From assembly GCA_910585665.1 (NCBI GenBank), contig CAJUFI010000022.1, positions 28,759 to 64,563 on the forward strand: DNA of 35,805 nucleotides. The letters are read 5' to 3'. This stretch comes from an uncultured Acetatifactor sp. (GTDB lineage Bacteria > Bacillota > Clostridia > Lachnospirales > Lachnospiraceae). Below, piece by piece: positions 30,530 through 35,805 of this stretch. A model generated the notes under the pieces. The model saw only the letters and a list, made by a program, of their open reading frames with translations, searched no databases and was not told the DNA's origin. The position numbers were made by a program, and so were the translations under genes. Position 1 is the stretch's first letter; each line of letters opens with the position of its first letter.

Positions 30530-31801
30530 TTACATTATCTTATGCCGCTGAATTTCTCTGGTTCCTTCCGGTTCTTCCAGCCGCAGCTTCAGGGATGCCG
30601 CTCCCTGGAAAAGCTCTTTCTTCAGGCGGATGCTCTCCATCTCCCCGGGGGCCATCTTGGGCTTCCGGACGGAATGGATGACTTTTTCGCCGCTCAAAAT
30701 GTCGATTCTCACGTTCCGGTATCTGTCCGCCACCCGGAAATAGACTGTCACATCCTTACGGCCAGTGATTCTCTGGGGAACGGTATACCGTACCTTTCCA
30801 TCTGTCTCAATGGGAATATCGCATTCCGGCACAAGGCTCCCCCTGATATATTCCGCCGCGCTTCTGCCGGCTATTTCGGCTTCCTCTGACACGAAATCCA
30901 CCAGGTCATGGACATGGAGCACATTGCCGCAGGCGAATATTCCCTCCCGGGAAGTCTGCCTGTCCTGATCCACCACAGCGCCGCCGGTGACTGAATCCAT
31001 ACGCACCTCCGCCTGCAGGGACAGTTCATTCTCCGGAATCAGCCCCACGGACAGCAGCAGCGTGTCGCAGGAAATATACTCCCGGGTCTCTGCTATGGGC
31101 TTTCGGTTCTCGTCCACCTTTGCGATGGTCACGCCCTCGATGCGCTCTCTGCCATGGATTTCCACCACTGTGTGGCTCAGCTTTAACGGAATGGCGAAAT
31201 CATTGAGGCACTGTTCGATATTCCTGGCCAGCCCTCCCGAGTAGGGCATGAGCTCGCATACGGCTTTCACCTTCGCCCCTTCCAGCGTCATCCGGCGGGC
31301 CATAATCAGGCCGATGTCCCCGGAGCCTAAGATGACCACGCTCTTCCCGGGGAGATACCCTTTGCGGTTCACCAGTTTCTGGGCCGTCCCGGCGCTGTAG
31401 ATGCCTGCGGGGCGCGTCCCGGCGATGTTCAGCGCCCCCCTGGGCCTTTCGCGGCAGCCCATGGCCAGGACAATTGCCCTGGCCTGTATGGTGAAAATGC
31501 CGTCCTCCTCATTGGTGGCCGTGACTGTCCTGTGGGGGGTGACGGACAGCACCATGGTCTTATATTTCACGGGAATCCCCAGCTCCCGCACCTGTTCCTC
31601 GTATTTCCAGGCGTACTCCGGCCCTGTGAGCTCTTCCCCGAACCGGTGCAGCCCGAAGCCATTGTGGATGCACTGCTGCAGAATGCCGCCCAGCTGCTCG
31701 TCCCGCTCCAGAATCAGGATGTCCCTGACTCCGCTCTCATACGCGGCCACCGCCGCGCTCATGCCCGCCGGGCCTCCTCCGATGATCACCAAATCCGTCA
31801 T
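30530..31801 (-). CDS. NAD/FAD-dependent oxidoreductase of the glycerol-3-phosphate module
   Basis: 423 residues. FAD-binding VIIGGGPAGMSAA (5-17), a second dinucleotide fold VVILGSGDIGLIMA (about 154-167) for NAD(P), and the flavin-binding GIFACGNVLHVHDLVD near 295-310. The C-terminal 80 residues form a small beta domain. Proteins of this type accompany GlpA-like dehydrogenases and DUF1667 proteins in anaerobic Firmicutes and probably pass electrons between glycerol-3-phosphate oxidation and NAD or another acceptor. The ribosome site is AAGGAG twelve nt before ATG. It is in the same orientation as, and about 150 nt downstream of, the GlpA-like gene. No glycerol kinase or facilitator is in view. 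Confidence 0.88.
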   Translation of the reverse strand: MTDLVIIGGGPAGMSAAVAAYESGVRDILILERDEQLGGILQQCIHNGFGLHRFGEELTGPEYAWKYEEQVRELGIPVKYKTMVLSVTPHRTVTATNEEDGIFTIQARAIVLAMGCRERPRGALNIAGTRPAGIYSAGTAQKLVNRKGYLPGKSVVILGSGDIGLIMARRMTLEGAKVKAVCELMPYSGGLARNIEQCLNDFAIPLKLSHTVVEIHGRERIEGVTIAKVDENRKPIAETREYISCDTLLLSVGLIPENELSLQAEVRMDSVTGGAVVDQDRQTSREGIFACGNVLHVHDLVDFVSEEAEIAGRSAAEYIRGSLVPECDIPIETDGKVRYTVPQRITGRKDVTVYFRVADRYRNVRIDILSGEKVIHSVRKPKMAPGEMESIRLKKELFQGAASLKLRLEEPEGTREIQRHKIM

Positions 31802-31865
31802 TTTCGCTTTGCTCCTTTATCCCGCCTGAGCTGGTCTTCCCCTGCCATTCCACCCTCATGTCTTA

Positions 31866-31948
31866 TCCAAGCCCTTCTCCCGGCGCACAGCAAGCGCCCC
31901 CGCTCTTCTGCCCCGCTTTCCAAGTCCTTCTCCCGGCGCACAGCAAGC
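31866..31948. repeat. Direct repeat between the two flavoprotein genes
   Basis: A 30-nt sequence (core CTTCTCCCGGCGCACAGCAA) occurs at 31866-31895 and again at 31919-31948, matching in 29 of 30 positions, 53 nt apart. On the minus strand it contains GGGAGAAGG, a duplicated Shine-Dalgarno-like stretch. Confidence 0.8.
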
Positions 31949-31953
31949 CCGGC

Positions 31954-33411
31954 TTATTCCTCAGGCCCTTTTTCTGTATCCTTCGTTCTGCATACGGCGA
32001 TTTCAGATCCTTTCCCGGACTTCACCACTTCTTCATACCCGATTCCCAACTCCCTGGCGAGAATCTCCATGATATAAGGCATGCAGAAGCCTCCCTGGCA
32101 TCTGCCCATCTGGGCCCTGGTGCGGCGCTTGATGCCGTCCAGGCTCCGGGCGGGCGGGTTGCTGCGGATAGCTGCTATGATCTCCCCCTCTGTCACCGTT
32201 TCGCAGCGGCAGACCACCCTGCCGTAGGCGCTGTCCTCCTGAATCATCCGGTTCTTCTCCTCCATGGAAGCGTGGCGGAAAGCGTACACCGGTTTGCGCA
32301 GGGGCTGGTAATCCTCTTTCCGGCGCATCTCAAGACCCTGTGCCGCCAGCATCTCCACCAGGTATTCCGCGATCGCCGGGGAGGCGGTGAGGCCCGGGGA
32401 CTCGATTCCCGCGGCATTGAGGAAGCCCGGGAACGGGGAATTCAGGATGAAATCCCCTGTGTCTCCAACGGCCCGCAGCCCGCAGAAGGAGGTGATGACC
32501 TTGCGCAGGGGGATGTCCCTGACGCTCTCCCCGGCCCGCTGCAGGATTCGGGCGATTCCCTCCTCCGTGACCGCATAGTCCTCCTTGTCCTCCATGTCCA
32601 CGGAAGTAGGCCCCAGCAGCACATTGCCGTCCACGGTGGGCGTGACCAGGATGCCCTTCCCCTTCCTGGAGGGCGTACGGAATATGGTGTGGGACACCAG
32701 ACCGCCGCACTCCCTGTCCAACAGAAGGTACTCCCCCCGGCGCGGGTGAATCCGTATGGACGCGTCTCCTGCCATCTGCGCGATTTCGTCCGCATGGACA
32801 CCTGCGGCATTCACCACGTACCGGGCCCGCACCGTCCCCGCGTCAGCGCTGCCGGAGGAGATCTCATAGCAACCTTCTTTTCTATCGATATGCCGAACCT
32901 CGAAATTCAGCAGCAGATCCACCCCGTTGTCCATGGCGTTGCCGATGGCGGCGATGGCCAGCTCGTATGGGCAGACGATGGCGGCGGTGGGGGCGTAGAG
33001 CGCACAGGATACCTGATCCGACAGGGCAGGCTCCAGCGTCCTTGCCTCCTCCCCTTCCAGGATGCGCAGCTCTTTCACGCCGTTGCTGATTCCTCTGGCA
33101 TAGAGTGCACGTATCACACATTCGTCTTCTTCTCCGAAGCCTATGACCAGCGACCCATTCCTCCGATAAGGCACGCCCAGCTCTCCGGCCACTGTCTGCA
33201 TCATCCGGGAACCGCGCACGTTCAGCCTGGCTTTCAGGCTTCCCTCCGCCGCGTCATATCCCGCATGGACGATACCGGAATTCGCATGGGTCGCCCCCAT
33301 CGCCACATCGTTTTCCTTCTCCAGGACGCACACCTTGAGGTCATATGCCGACAAGGCCCTGGCCAGCATCCCTCCCACGATTCCTGCTCCTACGATTGCT
33401 ACGTCATACAT
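31954..33411 (-). CDS. GlpA-like FAD-dependent dehydrogenase with Bfd-type Fe-S domain
   Basis: 485 residues. The DAO/GlpA FAD domain starts at the N-terminus (YDVAIVGAGIVGGMLARALS), with NSGIVHAGYDAAEGSLKARL, VVNAAGVHADEIA and SFCGLRAVGDTGDF typical of glycerol-3-phosphate dehydrogenases. The C-terminal part has CRCETVTEGEIIAAI and GRCQGGFC, a CxC...Cx4C cluster like the [2Fe-2S] Bfd domain found in anaerobic GlpA. The likely reaction is oxidation of glycerol-3-phosphate to dihydroxyacetone phosphate, with electrons passed to the partner flavoprotein and DUF1667 protein; a related 2-hydroxy acid or phosphoglycerol substrate cannot be excluded. Start at 33411 is where homology begins; the ribosome site (AAAGG, 11 nt) is weak. 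First gene of the module. Confidence 0.88.
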   Translation of the reverse strand: MYDVAIVGAGIVGGMLARALSAYDLKVCVLEKENDVAMGATHANSGIVHAGYDAAEGSLKARLNVRGSRMMQTVAGELGVPYRRNGSLVIGFGEEDECVIRALYARGISNGVKELRILEGEEARTLEPALSDQVSCALYAPTAAIVCPYELAIAAIGNAMDNGVDLLLNFEVRHIDRKEGCYEISSGSADAGTVRARYVVNAAGVHADEIAQMAGDASIRIHPRRGEYLLLDRECGGLVSHTIFRTPSRKGKGILVTPTVDGNVLLGPTSVDMEDKEDYAVTEEGIARILQRAGESVRDIPLRKVITSFCGLRAVGDTGDFILNSPFPGFLNAAGIESPGLTASPAIAEYLVEMLAAQGLEMRRKEDYQPLRKPVYAFRHASMEEKNRMIQEDSAYGRVVCRCETVTEGEIIAAIRSNPPARSLDGIKRRTRAQMGRCQGGFCMPYIMEILARELGIGYEEVVKSGKGSEIAVCRTKDTEKGPEE

Positions 33412-33584
33412 ATTCTGCCGTGCCTTTCTCCCGGCTTCCCGCCGCTTCCGCGCCCGAAACCGGGAATCCCCGGGGCCGATGTTCCACGTTCTTTCCACGC
33501 CGTTCTATCACGCCATCTGTTTTCTGCCGCCGGCACGCGGAAAACCCCGATACCGATGGCTTATGTGCCTGTCTTCCCCCAGGC

Positions 33585-35654
33585 CTACAGGTACTTGCCC
33601 AAAAGCTCCAGCAGCCGCTGGATATCCAGAGGCTTGGGCAGATGGGCGTTCATGCCGCTCTCCAGGGATTTCCTCCGGTCCTCCTCGAAGGAGTTGGCGG
33701 AGACCGCTATGATGGGAACCGTGGACAGCGCCGGATCCTCCAGCGCACGTATGGCCCTTGTGGCATGGTAGCCGTCCATCACCGGCATCTGGATGTCCAT
33801 GAGGACAGCGTCATAATATCCCGCCCCGGCCTGACGCATCATATCCAACGCGATGCTGCCGTCCTCGGCAGTCTCCACCAGGAAGCCCACGCCCTGCAGC
33901 ATGGCCTTCTCAATCTCCAGGTTAATCTCATTGTCGTCCACCAGGAGAATCCTTTTGGATTCGCAGAAATCCATCGGCGCTTCCTCGGCCTCTTTCTGAA
34001 CCTGCTGCACCTCCAGGGGAAGGGAGACCTGGAACCTGCTGCCCTCTCCCACCCTGCTCTTCACCGACACGTCTCCCCCCATCATGTCCACAAGCTTCTT
34101 GACGATGGTAAGGCCCAGTCCGGTGCCGTGTATCCTGCTGAAAGTCGTGTTCTTCTCCCGCTCGAAGGGTTCGAACAGATGCGCCTGAAATTCCTCATTG
34201 ATGCCTATCCCATCGTCTTCCACGCAGAACCGGAACAGGGCATGGTTCTCCTTGGGCTCCCCCACATCCGAGACCACCATCCTGATCAGGCCCCCGTCTT
34301 CCGTGTACTTCAGGGCATTGTCCACTAAATGCGTCAGAATCTGGTCCAGCTTCTCCCGGTCTGCCCGGACGAAAGGATGCGCAAGCTCCGAAATGTCCAT
34401 GGACAGCGTAATATGTTTCGCTGCCGCCCTGGGAAAGGCCACTTTCTGGATCTGCTGGACAATCTCTATCAGGTTGCTTTCCGCTTCCTCCACCCGATCC
34501 TGCTCCGACTCTATCTTCGAAATCTCCAGCACATCATTCAGAAGCTGCAGCAGCTGGTCGCTGGCAGCCCCGATCATGCCCAGATATTCGGCCACCTTCT
34601 CCTTCTCATGGATATGCTTGCGGGCCAGGGCAGTGAATCCCACGATGGCGTTCATGGGGGTGAGGATGTCATGGGACATATTGGAGAGGAACCGGTTCTT
34701 CGCGTCATTGGCAAGCCGGGCCTCCTGAAGCGCGTCCCTCAGAATCTGTTTCTGGTCCAGCGCCTTCTTGATCTCCGCGTCGATGTTCCGATAGCCCAGG
34801 AGCACCTGGCCGAATTCGCCCTCGATGCTCACATCCACCACATGCAGCTGCATATAAGATATTTTTTCGCCCGCAGAGACCCTGTAGTTGACGACGAAAG
34901 TTTTGTCTTTGGCCAGTTTCCTGCGGATGCATTCAGGATTGGTGGCCTCCGCCAGCGCCTCCCAGTCATCCGGGTGCACCCACTCCCTGATGTACTCCCT
35001 GTCGAAGCCCTCGAAGGGGCACACCTGATACTCCTCCGGGAACTGCTTCCGGAAACGGGGGCTGACGCAGTACGCCTTCACCCGGTTGGTTTCCAAATTC
35101 GCATAGAAGATGGATTCGTAGTCCACGCTCAGGCCTTCAATAATCTCCAGATGCCGCAGATGCTCCTGGTCGTATTCCTCAAGCCGGGACTTCAGGCTCC
35201 ATTCTTTCTGGAAATTTTCTTTCAATAATGCTTTCTTCTCCTCCAGCTGAATGGCTTTCTTCTCCGTGGCGTCCCCCGCGAACACATAGAAAACATCCCC
35301 CGCCACCGCGCTGCGGACAAAATGCCCGTAATCGTCAATCCAGCGGATGCCCCCTCCTTTCTGGATGATGCGGTACTCCACATAGTCCAAATCGTAGCAG
35401 CTGTTGGCTATCTGTTCCCAGATGCTTTTCTCCACCAGCTCCAAGTCCTCCGGGTGCACGATGCCCCGGAAGGAATTGCCCGTCAACTCCCGGAACTCCT
35501 GTTCTGATTTACAGTTGAACATCCGAATCATGGCATCGTTGGCATAGATCAGCTCTTCCTCCCCGTCCGCATGGTAGATGAAAAAGCCTCCCGGCATCCT
35601 GTCCACGAATTTCTTCAGGCAGTTGGCTATCTCCAGCCCTCTGTCGTCCAGCAA
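33585..35654 (-). CDS. Hybrid sensor histidine kinase / response regulator
   Basis: 689 residues from a TTG start. PAS domain about 15-130 (FFIYHADGEEELIYANDAMI, FRGIVHPED), a second PAS-like region about 170-295, coiled linker, dimerisation domain with His328 in MSHDILTPMNAI, ATPase domain with Asn446 (DNALKY), DDGIGI (480-485) and GTGLGL (510-515), and a receiver domain 565-689 with acidic pair DD (573-574), Asp620 in LMDIQMP and Lys674. No membrane segment, so it senses a cytoplasmic signal. It lacks a DNA-binding output; the phosphoryl group probably moves to an Hpt or separate regulator not in view. No ATG fits; the frame stays open upstream to 35789 and reads protein-like (SLIEDDIIEYLISFIENS), so the true start may be upstream at a rare codon. 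Confidence 0.88.
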   Translation of the reverse strand: MLDDRGLEIANCLKKFVDRMPGGFFIYHADGEEELIYANDAMIRMFNCKSEQEFRELTGNSFRGIVHPEDLELVEKSIWEQIANSCYDLDYVEYRIIQKGGGIRWIDDYGHFVRSAVAGDVFYVFAGDATEKKAIQLEEKKALLKENFQKEWSLKSRLEEYDQEHLRHLEIIEGLSVDYESIFYANLETNRVKAYCVSPRFRKQFPEEYQVCPFEGFDREYIREWVHPDDWEALAEATNPECIRRKLAKDKTFVVNYRVSAGEKISYMQLHVVDVSIEGEFGQVLLGYRNIDAEIKKALDQKQILRDALQEARLANDAKNRFLSNMSHDILTPMNAIVGFTALARKHIHEKEKVAEYLGMIGAASDQLLQLLNDVLEISKIESEQDRVEEAESNLIEIVQQIQKVAFPRAAAKHITLSMDISELAHPFVRADREKLDQILTHLVDNALKYTEDGGLIRMVVSDVGEPKENHALFRFCVEDDGIGINEEFQAHLFEPFEREKNTTFSRIHGTGLGLTIVKKLVDMMGGDVSVKSRVGEGSRFQVSLPLEVQQVQKEAEEAPMDFCESKRILLVDDNEINLEIEKAMLQGVGFLVETAEDGSIALDMMRQAGAGYYDAVLMDIQMPVMDGYHATRAIRALEDPALSTVPIIAVSANSFEEDRRKSLESGMNAHLPKPLDIQRLLELLGKYL

Positions 35655-35759
35655 AGGCGCCAGTCCCCATTCTTCCCCCGGGGCGCGCCCTGTCCCCGCT
35701 CCCTCTTTTCCAGAATTTTCTATGAAAGAGATGAGATATTCTATTATGTCATCTTCAAT

Positions 35760-35789
35760 CAGGCTTTTGGAAATCTCCCCAAAAGCCTG
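35760..35789. promoter_or_regulatory. Perfect 11-bp inverted repeat upstream of the hybrid kinase
   Basis: CAGGCTTTTGG (35760-35770) and CCAAAAGCCTG (35779-35789) are perfect reverse complements around 8 nt; on the minus strand the loop contains GGAG. A TATAG-like -10 stretch lies just upstream on the minus strand. It may be an operator or a 5'-leader hairpin. Confidence 0.5.
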
Positions 35790-35805
35790 CTATACTTTAG
35801 CCAGG

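Noticed and set aside
31858..33771. 637-codon plus-strand frame across the GlpA-like gene
   Set aside because: Antisense shadow; the minus-strand protein has clear FAD and Fe-S motifs.

Overview
The window looks like a chromosomal segment of a fairly high-GC Lachnospiraceae-type gut Firmicute. The basis is inference from gene content: strong AGGAGG-type ribosome sites, SpoIID/LysM proteins, PadR plus DUF4097 operons, DUF1538 with a paired P-II protein, DUF1848, and a catA/TnpW remnant of the kind carried by clostridial mobilizable elements. No tRNA, rRNA, CRISPR array or intact transposase was seen.

Layout. Positions 1-8.7 kb are mostly housekeeping: a large membrane-anchored envelope protein (-), a LacX-like aldose epimerase, glutamine synthetase glnA, a Uma2-family nuclease gene, a SpoIID/peptidoglycan-binding/LysM protein (-), and an iron-sulfur flavoprotein-like reductase with promoter and terminator. 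From 9 to 15 kb lie a charged coiled-coil protein, a broken lipoprotein gene, and a signalling/transport cluster: response regulator, ABC ATPase, permease, then a histidine kinase whose ATPase domain is interrupted by a 36-bp coding minisatellite. From 15.2 to 19 kb (-) there is a NUDIX hydrolase, then a PadR, membrane protein, DUF4097 operon with a consensus promoter overlapped by a perfect inverted repeat.

19.1-22.0 kb is an AT-richer scrapyard: 5'-truncated chloramphenicol acetyltransferase, its terminator, a frameshifted TnpW-like gene, a headless TetR-like fragment, a second DUF4097 protein, a DUF2262 protein, orphan gene fragments and two palindromic repeats. It is followed by a large lipoprotein, a coupled MBL-fold hydrolase/DUF1848 pair (-), and a nuclease-like plus winged-helix protein. 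27.0-27.55 kb holds an unexplained inverted-repeat element, a perfect-hexamer promoter driving no ORF but ending in a terminator-like hairpin (candidate small RNA), and the 5' stub of a SIR2-type gene.

From 27.6 kb to the end everything is on the minus strand: a two-domain P-II protein with its DUF1538 transporter, a three-gene glycerol-3-phosphate-dehydrogenase-like flavoprotein module (GlpA-like with Bfd-type Cys cluster, NAD/FAD oxidoreductase, DUF1667 Fe-S protein), and a hybrid PAS/histidine kinase/receiver protein.

The most unusual thread is a family of 100-bp palindromic, non-coding repeats (four full copies, one deletion derivative). Two full copies are 99% identical, the two subfamilies differ by a compensatory base-pair change, and the same terminal sequence flanks the Uma2 gene in inverted orientation.
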